A stretch of DNA of 18,378 nucleotides, taken from Beijerinckiaceae bacterium. Lineage in GTDB: Bacteria; Pseudomonadota; Alphaproteobacteria; Rhizobiales; Beijerinckiaceae. Position 1 is the first letter of the stretch. Every line of letters starts with the position of its first letter. Below, in pieces: positions 8,707-16,987 of the stretch. A program made the translations under genes and the position numbers. The notes beneath the pieces were generated by a model. The model had not been told where the DNA came from. It was given only the letters and a program-made list of their open reading frames with translations, and made no database searches. Location: contig CANGOK010000031.1 of the NCBI GenBank assembly GCA_947455285.1, positions 1 through 18,378 of the forward strand, given 5' to 3'.

Positions 8707-8733
8707 TCGTGCGGCGAGGGCTAGACTACGATC

Positions 8734-9009
8734 ATGGCCAACATTCGCCCCTTGCTTCTATCGCTCGCCGCGTGCCTGTGCTTTGCCTGCGCCGCGCGCG
8801 CTGACGAGCCAGTCTCATCACCTGAGCCTGCGCCCGAATCAACGCCAGCGACGGTCTACAGCTTCGGTCGCGACAATCCCGTCTGCGCCGAATGGTCGAA
8901 CGGATGTCAGGTCTGTTCACGCTCGGCCAAAGGGGAGATGCAATGCTCGACGCCCGGCATCGCCTGCACGCCTGTCGCGCCCCTCTGCCGGATCACGAAA
9001 GAGCCTTGA
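8734..9009 (+). CDS. Small secreted six-cysteine protein
   Basis: A 91-residue protein with an N-terminal signal peptide (R5, hydrophobic core about 6-20, probable signal peptidase I site after ARA at 23), then a Pro/Ser/Glu-rich spacer (about 25-40) and a compact domain with six cysteines: C51, C58, C61, C71, C78 and C85. The even number and oxidising location suggest three disulfides. The CxxC at 58-61 is also visible. LAAC (11-14) resembles a lipobox, but only about five hydrophobic residues precede it, so lipidation seems less likely. Function is unknown; no catalytic motif is seen. A TAGACT box (8722-8727) lies so close to the ATG that the transcript may be nearly leaderless; GAGGG at 8716-8720 is rather far for a ribosome site. 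It ends 5 nt before the convergent DUF924 gene. A longer Arg-rich frame over the same DNA is rejected. Confidence 0.72.
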   Translation: MANIRPLLLSLAACLCFACAARADEPVSSPEPAPESTPATVYSFGRDNPVCAEWSNGCQVCSRSAKGEMQCSTPGIACTPVAPLCRITKEP

Positions 9010-9014
9010 CCGGT

Positions 9015-9548
9015 TCACGCGCCGGCTAGGAATTCCGTTTCCGCTTGCGTGCTCACGCGCCCCAGCACCGCATTGCGATAGGGGAAGCGTCCGAAACGCG
9101 CTATGGCGTCGCGATGGATGAGGCCATGTTTCACGCCTTCATCGTCGCCACAGGCGCGGCATTTCTCAATGCAGAAATCCTGCTCCGCCAGATTCTCCGC
9201 GTGCATCATCGGTAGATAGAAGAAGCGCCGCAGAGGTGGCTCATACTGCGCGTCAAAGCCAGCATCTATCGCCTTATGCGCGACTGCGAGCGCCTTTGCG
9301 TCGGTGGCGAAGGCGCGGGCGAGACCTCTGTAGATATTGCGCGGGAACTGGTCGAGCAGCAGGACCAGCGCCAAAGCCCCCTCGGGCGTCGTCTGCCAAC
9401 TATCGAGATCGCCGCGCGCCGCGGCTTGCTGGGCGCCGAAAAACTCCCAGCGCAGGCGCGCGTCAAAATCACGGTCCTGCTCGAACCAGAGCTTAGGACC
9501 TGCGGCCAGCCAGAAGGTGATGACGTCTCTCGGCGTTACGGTATACAT
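9015..9548 (-). CDS. DUF924 family protein
   Basis: A 177-residue, probably all-helical cytoplasmic protein recognised by the DUF924 (PF06041) signatures: an N-terminal block of the form DVITFWLAAGPKLWF, the strongly conserved LLLDQFPRNIYRG around residue 85, ARAFATD just after it, and a C-terminal HRDAIARFGRFPYRNAVLGR. The length matches the family (about 180 residues). Structures in this family are TPR-like helical bundles and no enzymatic role is established. Start ATG at 9548 gives the expected N-terminus; no Shine-Dalgarno sequence is seen, and a TATAGT box (9555-9560, minus strand) sits six bases before the ATG, so a leaderless message is possible. Divergent from the membrane protein gene 35 nt away and convergent with the small cysteine-rich protein gene. 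Confidence 0.92.
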   Translation of the reverse strand: MYTVTPRDVITFWLAAGPKLWFEQDRDFDARLRWEFFGAQQAAARGDLDSWQTTPEGALALVLLLDQFPRNIYRGLARAFATDAKALAVAHKAIDAGFDAQYEPPLRRFFYLPMMHAENLAEQDFCIEKCRACGDDEGVKHGLIHRDAIARFGRFPYRNAVLGRVSTQAETEFLAGA

Positions 9549-9583
9549 GAGGCGACTATACCACGCCCGCCGCAGGAATTCTC

Positions 9584-10165
9584 ATGTCGCAAATCGTCGA
9601 AGCGCAGCAGGACGCCGCCCCGTCCGTCAATCCCTGGCATGTGGCGGGCTATGCGGGATTGCTCGTGCTCATGGTCGTCGTGATCAAGCTGGATGATCTC
9701 TTCACGCTGAATTTCATGCATGTGATGGCCGGCGTCCTGTGGACGGGCATCGACCTATACATGGGCTTTTTCGTGGGGCCAGCCTTGCGCTCGGCGCCAT
9801 TTGAGGCGCGCCGTGCGGTAACGATGCGGCTCGTTCCGCGCACTCTATTCCTCATGCCGACGCTCGCCATCATCACGGGCACAACCGGATGGTTTCACGC
9901 GAAGCAGCTTGGCTTTCTGGAGGTTCCCTGGCCGCAATATGGCTGGGTGCTGGCGGCGCTGATCATCATCACAATTCTAACGGTGCAAGGCCTAGGTCTG
10001 CTCTTGCCCACGAACTTCCGCGTTTATCTCGAATTGCGCAAACCCGAGCCTGATCGTGAGCGCATCGGGCGACTGCTGAAAAGCTATGTCTATCTCGTGG
10101 GCTTTCAGGGCCTCATGCAGATCGCGATGATCGTCGTCATGGCCAAATTCGTGACGGGGCTTTGA
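9584..10165 (+). CDS. Four-helix integral membrane protein, unknown function
   Basis: A 193-residue protein with four hydrophobic segments: about 20-36, 44-66, 87-104 and 121-144, with a further one near 170-190. The sequence NFMHVMAGVLWTGIDLYMG resembles the HxxAxxxWxG motif at the start of membrane domains of the CopD, DUF2269 and urate-hydroxylase (PuuD) type, in which such histidines may bind haem or copper, but similarity by eye is too weak for assignment. The start ATG at 9584 has AGGA six bases upstream. The stop TGA (10163-10165) overlaps the TTG start of the following esterase in the string TTGA, which implies translational coupling. No transport or catalytic motif was recognised. 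Confidence 0.8.
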   Translation: MSQIVEAQQDAAPSVNPWHVAGYAGLLVLMVVVIKLDDLFTLNFMHVMAGVLWTGIDLYMGFFVGPALRSAPFEARRAVTMRLVPRTLFLMPTLAIITGTTGWFHAKQLGFLEVPWPQYGWVLAALIIITILTVQGLGLLLPTNFRVYLELRKPEPDRERIGRLLKSYVYLVGFQGLMQIAMIVVMAKFVTGL

Positions 10166-11001
10166 AGGTGATTCGCAAGATTCTTTTTATCGCCGCGAGT
10201 CTCTTTTCTGCTTGCGGGCCCATCATGGCGGCCGAGCGTCTCACTGATTCTTATGGGCGTCTCCTATCCTTCCCCGGGAAAACGATTGTTCCCTGTCCAC
10301 AGCAGAACGAACGGACGGCCGTACTCTTTGTCGCGGGCCAGTCCAACGTCGCCAATTTTGGCGAGCGGCGGCAGACGACGGCGTTCGGCGATCGTGTCGT
10401 GGCTTTCTTCGATGGCGCTTGCACCATTGCCGCCTCGCCGCTACTGGGCGCCAATTCGGACGAAGGCGAGAGTCTCACGCCTATGGCCGATGAGCTGATC
10501 CGCTCAGGGCGCTTCGATCGCGTGGTGCTAGCTCCTGTTGCAGTTGGTGGAACAAAGATCGAGAGCTGGGTGGAAGGCGATCTTGCGCCAGTGCTGCGTC
10601 AGGCTTTGGCCTCGGTGCAGATGCGCTACAAGGTGACTCACGCCATTTGGCACCAGGGTGAAACTGATGCAGATGATGGCGTGAGCGCCGCCGATTACCG
10701 GAACCGTTTCGCAACATTGCTCAGCCGATGGCGTGAGCAGGGAATGAATGCGCCCGTCTTCGTCTCGATCACGACGAGGTGTGATCCGGCCTGGAAGCCA
10801 GACAATCCCGTGGCCCAAAGTCAGCGCAGTCTGCCTGATCCTTCAAAGGGCCTGTACCCGGGGCCGGATACCGACGCCGAGCTTTCCACCGCCGATTTGC
10901 GTGGCGGCGCCTGCCATCACACCGCCGCCGGCCAGGCGAGGGTGGCTCGGTTGCTCGCGGCCGCGCTTTTGGCCGTTGACGCAACGCCTTGGGGGCATTG
11001 A
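10162..11001 (+). CDS. Secreted SASA/SGNH-type carbohydrate esterase
   Basis: A 279-residue protein with an N-terminal signal peptide (KVIRK, hydrophobic core about 7-17, probable cleavage after IMA at 23) and the motifs of the sialate O-acetylesterase (SASA, DUF303, CE6-like) group of SGNH hydrolases. The nucleophile is predicted as S61 in VAGQSNVAN, an oxyanion glycine follows in VAVGGTK, the block WHQGETDAD is at 163-171, and the catalytic histidine is H252 or H253 in GACHHTAAGQ. Predicted function: removal of acetyl groups from a glycan in the periplasm or outside. FSAC near residue 18 is a poor lipobox. The start is TTG at 10162, overlapping the previous stop; a GTG at 10168 is the alternative. 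Coupled to the four-helix membrane protein, although that pairing has no obvious functional reason. Confidence 0.83.
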   Translation: MKVIRKILFIAASLFSACGPIMAAERLTDSYGRLLSFPGKTIVPCPQQNERTAVLFVAGQSNVANFGERRQTTAFGDRVVAFFDGACTIAASPLLGANSDEGESLTPMADELIRSGRFDRVVLAPVAVGGTKIESWVEGDLAPVLRQALASVQMRYKVTHAIWHQGETDADDGVSAADYRNRFATLLSRWREQGMNAPVFVSITTRCDPAWKPDNPVAQSQRSLPDPSKGLYPGPDTDAELSTADLRGGACHHTAAGQARVARLLAAALLAVDATPWGH

Positions 11002-11035
11002 GGGGGTGGAAAGCGGGCGCGCATCAGCGTAGAAG

Positions 11036-11050
11036 ATTCTACTTCTGTTC
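11036..11050 (+). promoter_or_regulatory. LexA-like box upstream of uvrD/pcrA
   Basis: The sequence ATTC-N7-GTTC at 11036-11050 differs at one base from the alphaproteobacterial LexA box GTTC-N7-GTTC and lies 18 nt before the helicase start. It overlaps a 6-bp-arm palindrome, GTAGAA-GA-TTCTAC (11029-11042). UvrD is SOS-controlled in E. coli, so control by LexA is plausible, but a single mismatch site of eight fixed bases can occur by chance. Confidence 0.35.
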
Positions 11051-11067
11051 TCGCGGAGCCCTTTTCC

Positions 11068-13473
11068 TTGTCCGATCCCTTTGACCTGTCAGGCGCTGAT
11101 GAGCCCGATTTCGCTATAGCGCCTGCGCCGCGCGCGGGTGGGATCGCTGCGCGCGCCCTCGCTGGCGCCGTCGGGGCGCCGCGTTATCTTGAAGGGCTCA
11201 ACCCCGAGCAGCGCGAAGCGGTCGAGGCCATGGACGGGCCAGTGCTGGTTTTGGCGGGCGCAGGCACGGGCAAGACGCGCGTTCTGACCACCCGCATCGC
11301 CCATATCATCGCCACGGGCCGGGCGCGGCCTCACGAGATTCTCGCGGTCACCTTCACCAACAAGGCCGCGCGTGAAATGAAGGAGCGCATCGGCGCCCTG
11401 ATCGGGCCGGGCGCGGAGGGGATGCCATGGCTTGGCACCTTCCATTCGATCGGCGCCAAGATCCTGCGCCGCCATGCTGAACTCGTCGGCCTGCAATCCA
11501 CTTTCACCATTCTCGATACGGACGATCAGATCCGTCTCTTGAAGCAGGTCTTGCAGGCTGAAGATGTTGACGACAAGCGTTGGCCCGCCAGAGCCCTCGC
11601 GAACCAGATCGACAATTGGAAGAACCGCGGCCTTGATCCGGCGCGTGTGCCGCCCGGCGAAGCCGGCGCTTTCGCCAATGGCAAGGGCGGCAAGCTCTAC
11701 GCCATGTATCAGGCGCGCCTGAAGACGCTGAACGCTGTCGACTTCGGCGATCTCCTGCTTGAGAGCCTGCGGTTGATGCGTGAGCATCCCGATGTGCTGA
11801 CGCAGTTTCAGGATCGCTTCCGCTATATTCTCGTCGACGAATATCAGGACACCAACACGGTCCAGTATCTATGGCTGCGCTTGCTTGCGCAGGGCCGGCG
11901 CAATGTCTGCTGTGTGGGCGATGACGATCAGTCGATTTACGGCTGGCGCGGCGCGGAGGTCGATAACATCCTGCGCTTCGACAAGGATTTCCCTGGCGCC
12001 ATGGTGATCCGTCTCGAGCGCAATTATCGCTCGACCGGCCATATCCTCGCCGCCGCCGCCCATCTCATCTCCCATAATGGCGGGCGCCTCGGCAAAACGC
12101 TTTTCACCGATGGCGAAGACGGCGAAATGCCGACCGTCACGGGCGTTTGGGATTCCGAGGAAGAAGCGCGCACCATTGGCGAGGATATCGAGCAATTGCA
12201 GCGCAAGGGCGCTGATCTCGACGAGGTCGCCATTCTCGTGCGCGCCTCCTTCCAAATGCGCGAATTTGAAGAACGCTTCATCACGCTGGGCCTGCCCTAT
12301 CGCGTCATCGGCGGTCCGCGCTTTTATGAACGCGCGGAAATTCGCGATGCGCTGGCCTATCTGCGCTGCATCGCCCAGCCTGCGGATGATCTCGCCTTTG
12401 AGCGCATCTTCAACACGCCAAAGCGCGGCCTTGGCGACGCCACCCTTCAGTCCCTGCACAATTACGCGCGTAGCGCGCGCATTCCCCTGATGCAGGCGGC
12501 GCGGGTGATCGTCGAGACAGAGGAGTTGAAGCCGAAGGCCCGCGCATCATTGCGCGCTTTGGTGACGGACTTCGGGCGCTGGTCTTCGCTCGTCGACAAT
12601 ATGCGTCATAGCGAACTTGCAGAGATCATTCTGGAGGAGTCCGGCTATACGGATATGTGGCGCAATGATCGATCGGCCGACGCCTCGGGGCGTCTCGAAA
12701 ACCTTAAGGAGCTCGTGCGCTCCATGGAGGAATTCCCTGATCTCGGCGGCTTCCTCGAACATATTTCGCTGGTGATGGACGTCGATAACCGCGAGGGCGG
12801 GGCGCATGTGTCGATCATGACGCTCCATGCCGCCAAGGGCCTCGAATTTGAGACCGTTTATCTGCCGGGTTGGGAAGAGGGGCTCTTCCCCCATCAACGC
12901 TCGCTTGATGAAAGCGGCCGTGCGGGTCTCGAAGAAGAGCGCCGCCTCGCTTATGTGGGCGTCACGCGCGCCAAACGTCGGGCGAAGATCTATTTCGCCA
13001 CAAACCGGCGCATCCACGGCCTGTGGCAGACGACCATCCCCTCGCGTTTTCTTGATGAGCTTCCGGCCGACCACGTAGAGGTCGTGGAGGCTGCGACAGG
13101 CGTGAGCTATGGCGGCTACGCCCAGTCACGCTTCGCCAATCAGGATTCCTATACCTCCACCTATTCAACGCCCGGCTGGCAGCGCGCCCAGCAGCGTCGC
13201 AATGAGCAGGGCGGCTCGGGTGGCTGGTCCAAGGGTCCACAGGCGAGGGGCCAGCAATCCTGGAGCGGCCGCAAGGCGCCTGCCGTGATCGAGGGGGAGC
13301 TTGTCGCAAAGTCCAGCACCGCCTCAGCTTTCGAGCCGGGTGCGCGTGTGTTTCACATCAAATTCGGCAATGGAACTGTGGCTTCGGTCGACGGCAACAA
13401 GCTGACGGTCGAATTCGACAAGGCTGGGCGGAAGATGGTGCTCGACAGTTTCGTTCAGGCGCAGGGCGCTTGA
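11068..13473 (+). CDS. uvrD: UvrD/PcrA-type superfamily 1A DNA helicase
   Basis: An 801-residue 3'-5' DNA helicase for nucleotide-excision and mismatch repair, recombination control and RNA polymerase-linked repair. Motifs in order: Walker A AGAGTGKT (63-70, K69), motif Ia VTFTNKAA, Walker B VDEYQDTN (256-263), motif III GDDDQSIYGWRG (284-295), motif IV LERNYRST (316-323), motif V MTLHAAKGLE (584-593) and motif VI YVGVTRAKRR (629-638). The C-terminal about 45 residues (from FEPGARVFHIKFGNG) form the Tudor-like domain that binds RNA polymerase in PcrA, joined by a Gly/Gln/Ser-rich linker. An about 40-residue N-terminal extension precedes the helicase core. The start is TTG at 11068 with GGAG nine bases upstream. 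UvrD and PcrA labels are interchangeable here; Rep is less likely because of the Tudor domain. Confidence 0.96.
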   Translation: MSDPFDLSGADEPDFAIAPAPRAGGIAARALAGAVGAPRYLEGLNPEQREAVEAMDGPVLVLAGAGTGKTRVLTTRIAHIIATGRARPHEILAVTFTNKAAREMKERIGALIGPGAEGMPWLGTFHSIGAKILRRHAELVGLQSTFTILDTDDQIRLLKQVLQAEDVDDKRWPARALANQIDNWKNRGLDPARVPPGEAGAFANGKGGKLYAMYQARLKTLNAVDFGDLLLESLRLMREHPDVLTQFQDRFRYILVDEYQDTNTVQYLWLRLLAQGRRNVCCVGDDDQSIYGWRGAEVDNILRFDKDFPGAMVIRLERNYRSTGHILAAAAHLISHNGGRLGKTLFTDGEDGEMPTVTGVWDSEEEARTIGEDIEQLQRKGADLDEVAILVRASFQMREFEERFITLGLPYRVIGGPRFYERAEIRDALAYLRCIAQPADDLAFERIFNTPKRGLGDATLQSLHNYARSARIPLMQAARVIVETEELKPKARASLRALVTDFGRWSSLVDNMRHSELAEIILEESGYTDMWRNDRSADASGRLENLKELVRSMEEFPDLGGFLEHISLVMDVDNREGGAHVSIMTLHAAKGLEFETVYLPGWEEGLFPHQRSLDESGRAGLEEERRLAYVGVTRAKRRAKIYFATNRRIHGLWQTTIPSRFLDELPADHVEVVEAATGVSYGGYAQSRFANQDSYTSTYSTPGWQRAQQRRNEQGGSGGWSKGPQARGQQSWSGRKAPAVIEGELVAKSSTASAFEPGARVFHIKFGNGTVASVDGNKLTVEFDKAGRKMVLDSFVQAQGA

Positions 13474-13528
13474 AGCTGGTCTGTTCCGCCACATTTCTGG
13501 GCGGTCTTCACGATGCCGCCATGAATCA

Positions 13529-13537
13529 GGCTAGAGT
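13529..13537 (+). promoter_or_regulatory. Possible -10 box for the AsmA gene
   Basis: TAGAGT (13532-13537) in the context GGCTAGAGT lies 28 nt before the TTG start, which suits an own promoter with a short leader. No convincing -35 box is seen 16-19 bp upstream. A very similar GGCTAGACT occurs before the small cysteine-rich protein gene at 8719-8727. Weak evidence. Confidence 0.25.
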
Positions 13538-13565
13538 GTAGGCGACCGCGGCCCGGAACCAGACT

Positions 13566-16500
13566 TTGCGCGAAAGCCTGACCATTCTCGCCTCCATCCT
13601 CATCGCCGCCCTGACTGCGGCGCTGGTGGGGCCATTGTTTGTCGACTGGACGCAGCAGCGCGCTTTCATCGAGCAGCAACTGTCGCAAGCCATCGGCGCG
13701 CGTGTGGAGACGCGCGGCGCTATCGGCCTTGTTCTGCTGCCGACCCCGAGGCTTGAACTCGGCGGCGTGTCGCTGGGCGAGGACGGAGCGGTGACTCTGC
13801 GTACGGGCGCGGTGCGCTTCGAGCTTGCTGTGACGGCGCTTTTGCACGGCGAGCTTCGTTTTATCGACGCCAGCATAGATCAGCCGGAGCTACGCATCGC
13901 CCTTGATAGCGCAGGCGCCATGCCCTCCATGCCCGTGCTGCCTGAGGTTCAGTTCGAGCGGGTCGAGGTCAAGCGCGGCGTGGTAACGCTTGAAGCTCCC
14001 AGCGGCCCTGTGACGGTTTCGGGGCTCGATTTTCAGGCCGAGGTCGCCTCTCTCAATGGCCCCTTTCGCGGCTCGGGTGCTTTCGCGCGCGATGGCGAGC
14101 GTGTCGGCTTCAGGTTCAGCACAGGAGCGCGCGAGGGCGAAAAGCTTCGGTTGAAGTTCGTCAGCGACGAGAGCGCTGGATCGCCCCGCATCGATGTGGA
14201 CGGCGCCTTGCTTCTGGGCGCACATCCCGGTTTCGAAGGGCCCTTCATCTTATCGGGCAAGCGTCCAACGCCTTGGCGCGCGGTCGGGGTCAGCAAGCTC
14301 GACGTCTCGCGTCTCGCGCTAGAGCCGGTGGAGTTGCGCCTTGGCTCGGAAGCCGCGCCCATCGCCCTCGGTGGCTCCGCTCACTTTGTTCTGGGGTCAC
14401 AGGCGCAGGGTGAAATTGCCCTCAGCGCCCGACAGGTCGATCTCGACAAGCTCCTGACAGAAACGCCTCTGGTCGCCGGATTCGAGCAGACCTTGCGCGT
14501 ACTGCTCGCCGACGCAGCGGCTTCAGTCCCCTTTCCGCTGCGGATCGAGCTCGCTTCGCCCGCGACCTATCTAGGCGGCGAGACCATCACCGATTTCTCG
14601 CTCAACGCTCGACTTGCGCCCATGGCGCCCATCGGTGTGCGGCTTTCAGGGGCGGGGCCTGGGCGTTCGCGCATCCTGCTTGATGGTTTGATCGAGACTG
14701 GCTGGTCGCCGCAATTCAAAGGTCAGGTCGCGGGAGAGGCGCGCGATCTGGCGCGGCTTGGCGATTGGCTCGCCCCCGCTTTGCCGCAGGTGTCGAACGC
14801 TTTGCGATCATCTCCCCTCCGCAGCGTCGAAGCTGCGGCTGTCATGGAATGGTCGGCCGCAGGCTTTGCGGCGCCGAAGCTTACTCTCAAGGCGGATCGC
14901 TCAGCTTTCTCAGGCGCCGCCGCCTTCACCCGCGCCATTGGCGGCGAGCGCGCAAGGCTTTTCGCGGATCTCACCTCCGATGCGCTTGATATCGACGGCA
15001 TGCCCGATCTGTCATGGGCGGGCAAGGCGCTGGCGCAGGCGGATATGTCCGTCTCGCTCGACGCCAAGGCGATCCGCGTGGCGCGCTTTGGCGAGGGGCT
15101 GATCGACGCGGGACGCATCCGCCTCAAGCTCTTGCAGGATAGTGCGGGTCTGCGTCTTGAGAACCTTTCCATCGCAGGCCTTGGCGGGGCTGACGTCACC
15201 GCATCCGGAGAGATCAGCGCCACCGAGGGCGCGCTTGATGTGCATGTCGATGCGCAGCGCCTCGTTGATCTCGCAGCCTTCGCGCGCCGCGTTGCGCCGG
15301 GGCCTTTGGCTGATGGGCTGGCGGCGCGCGCGGTCTCGCTCTCGCCCCTGCGGTTGAATCTTAATCTCAGGGCGCAGCGCGCTGATGCGGCCGAGCCCCT
15401 GCGCCTAGCCAGCCTCGCCTTTGACGCGACCGCCCGCGGCGCGCGTTGGCAGGCGGCGTTGAAGCCGGAAGGGGGACAGCTCTCGGGGAAGATTTCGGCG
15501 GAGACGCGTGACGCCGCCATGCTGATCCGCCAGTTGGGCGTGGAGGCGCTGCCCATAGCTGGCGCCGGCGGGGCGACGCTCAGCGCCACGCTCGCGGGCT
15601 TGCCTGAGGGCTATCAGATCGACGCCACTGGCTTATTGGCCGGGCTCGATCTTGGTTTTCAGGGCAAGCTTACGGGTTCACTCACGCAGCCGCAGGCCGC
15701 TGGAAATCTGCGGCTCAAATCCACTGACGCCGCGCCATTCTTGAGGCTCATTGGCTATGGCCTGCCGGATGTTACGCAAGGCCTTCCTTTCGACACGCGC
15801 GCCACAGTCACGCTTGGTGAGGGCGGCCTTGCCCTGACAGGGCTCTCGGGCGCCGTCGCAGGCGTCAGCCTCAACGGCGCAATAGCGTTACAGAAGCGTC
15901 AGGTCGGTCCAAAAATTTCCGGCGCACTTGATCTTGAACGCGCCAATCTTCCTGCTTTTACGGCCTTGTTGCTCGGCGCTCCCGGTCCCGCGCGTGGCGC
16001 TAGCTGGAGCGAGGCGCGTTTCGGGCCGGGGCTGGCGGAGGCGCCGGACGTCGACATCGCCCTAAAAGCGGGGCAGGTCACCATCATGGACGGCCTCACG
16101 GCCTCGCAAGCCAGTCTGCGGCTGGCGCTTGGCCCGGGCGTCCTGACCATATCCGAAATGGCGGGGACTTTTGGTCAGGGCGGCATCGCGGGCGGCGTCA
16201 GTCTGCGGCGCGATGGTTCGGCGGTCTTTTTGTCCGGCGGGGGTGAAGTCACCGGCCAGCCAATCCCCGGCGTCTGGGCGCGTGGGTCTTGGGATGGGCG
16301 CATGGATTTCACCGCCACTGGCGACAGCCCCGCCGCTCTCGTTGCGGGTCTCGCCGGGACGGGCGCAGTGCGGCTTCGCGCCGTGACCTTACCGCAGGCT
16401 GATCCGGGCGCGCCTGCGCGGGTCATGGCCGAGGCGGAATCGGGCAGGCTCTATATTTCCGAGAATGATTTCATGGGCGCCCTGCGCCGCGAACTCGACA

Positions 16501-16979
16501 AGGCGCCTATGGCCATGGAGACGCGTGACCTTGAGGCGCGAATGGCGGGCGGTTTCTTGCGCCTGTCCGCGCCCGACGTCAGCGCCTCTCTCGATCTGCG
16601 CCGCATGGCCTTGGAGGCGAGGACTGAATTGCCCGTGGGCGCATTGCCGAGGGATTGGAACGAACCGACCCCGAAGGTGGCCGTGGTCTGGCGCGGTCCG
16701 CTCGCCACGCCTCAACGCGAGATCGAGGCCGCCCCCTTCATCAACGGTCTCGCCGTGCGCGCCATCGCGCGCGAAAGCGCCCGTATCGAAGCGTTGGAGG
16801 CTGACATGCGCGAGCGCGCCTTCTTCGCCCGCCGCAAGCGTGGTCTCGATTTCCTGCATCGTCGCGAGCGCGAGGTCGCCGCCTTTATCGCCGAACAAGC
16901 CCGGCTCGAACGCTTGCGCCCGCGCGCTGACATTGAAAAGGGCGAGATGGAGCGTTTGATCGAGTCGCTTCCGGAATAG
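13566..16979 (+). CDS. AsmA family protein
   Basis: A 1137-residue envelope protein with one N-terminal membrane anchor (residues about 5-25) followed by a very long, beta-rich, Gly/Ala/Leu-rich periplasmic region. The beginning (LVGPLFVDWTQQRAFIEQQL, then a short block ending GLVLLPTPRLELGGV) matches the AsmA N-terminus, and the AsmA-like C-terminal region spans about 840-1000 (ITGQP/GLAGTGAVRL-like blocks). AsmA-type proteins, including YhdP, TamB and relatives, form hydrophobic grooves thought to carry phospholipids to the outer membrane. The last about 100 residues are charged and helical (coiled-coil-like, with many Glu/Arg). The only usable start is TTG at 13566: an in-frame TAG lies 27 nt upstream and GGAA lies just before it. 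The gene follows uvrD after 92 nt and converges on the RHH gene with 8 nt between them. Confidence 0.9.
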   Translation: MRESLTILASILIAALTAALVGPLFVDWTQQRAFIEQQLSQAIGARVETRGAIGLVLLPTPRLELGGVSLGEDGAVTLRTGAVRFELAVTALLHGELRFIDASIDQPELRIALDSAGAMPSMPVLPEVQFERVEVKRGVVTLEAPSGPVTVSGLDFQAEVASLNGPFRGSGAFARDGERVGFRFSTGAREGEKLRLKFVSDESAGSPRIDVDGALLLGAHPGFEGPFILSGKRPTPWRAVGVSKLDVSRLALEPVELRLGSEAAPIALGGSAHFVLGSQAQGEIALSARQVDLDKLLTETPLVAGFEQTLRVLLADAAASVPFPLRIELASPATYLGGETITDFSLNARLAPMAPIGVRLSGAGPGRSRILLDGLIETGWSPQFKGQVAGEARDLARLGDWLAPALPQVSNALRSSPLRSVEAAAVMEWSAAGFAAPKLTLKADRSAFSGAAAFTRAIGGERARLFADLTSDALDIDGMPDLSWAGKALAQADMSVSLDAKAIRVARFGEGLIDAGRIRLKLLQDSAGLRLENLSIAGLGGADVTASGEISATEGALDVHVDAQRLVDLAAFARRVAPGPLADGLAARAVSLSPLRLNLNLRAQRADAAEPLRLASLAFDATARGARWQAALKPEGGQLSGKISAETRDAAMLIRQLGVEALPIAGAGGATLSATLAGLPEGYQIDATGLLAGLDLGFQGKLTGSLTQPQAAGNLRLKSTDAAPFLRLIGYGLPDVTQGLPFDTRATVTLGEGGLALTGLSGAVAGVSLNGAIALQKRQVGPKISGALDLERANLPAFTALLLGAPGPARGASWSEARFGPGLAEAPDVDIALKAGQVTIMDGLTASQASLRLALGPGVLTISEMAGTFGQGGIAGGVSLRRDGSAVFLSGGGEVTGQPIPGVWARGSWDGRMDFTATGDSPAALVAGLAGTGAVRLRAVTLPQADPGAPARVMAEAESGRLYISENDFMGALRRELDKAPMAMETRDLEARMAGGFLRLSAPDVSASLDLRRMALEARTELPVGALPRDWNEPTPKVAVVWRGPLATPQREIEAAPFINGLAVRAIARESARIEALEADMRERAFFARRKRGLDFLHRREREVAAFIAEQARLERLRPRADIEKGEMERLIESLPE

Positions 16980-16987
16980 GGCCGCTC

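Noticed and set aside
9010..9025. CCGG-N8-CCGG hairpin as terminator between the convergent cysteine-rich and DUF924 genes
   Set aside because: The stem is only 4 bp, has no T-tract and lies partly inside the DUF924 coding end.
8600..9121. 173-codon frame overlapping the cysteine-rich protein gene and the end of the FAD enzyme
   Set aside because: Arg-rich translation that overlaps three recognised genes; the alternative frame has a signal peptide and a cysteine pattern.
14723..15589. 288-codon minus-strand frame inside the AsmA gene
   Set aside because: Ser/Ala/Arg-rich translation with no domain, lying wholly within a long AsmA coding region.
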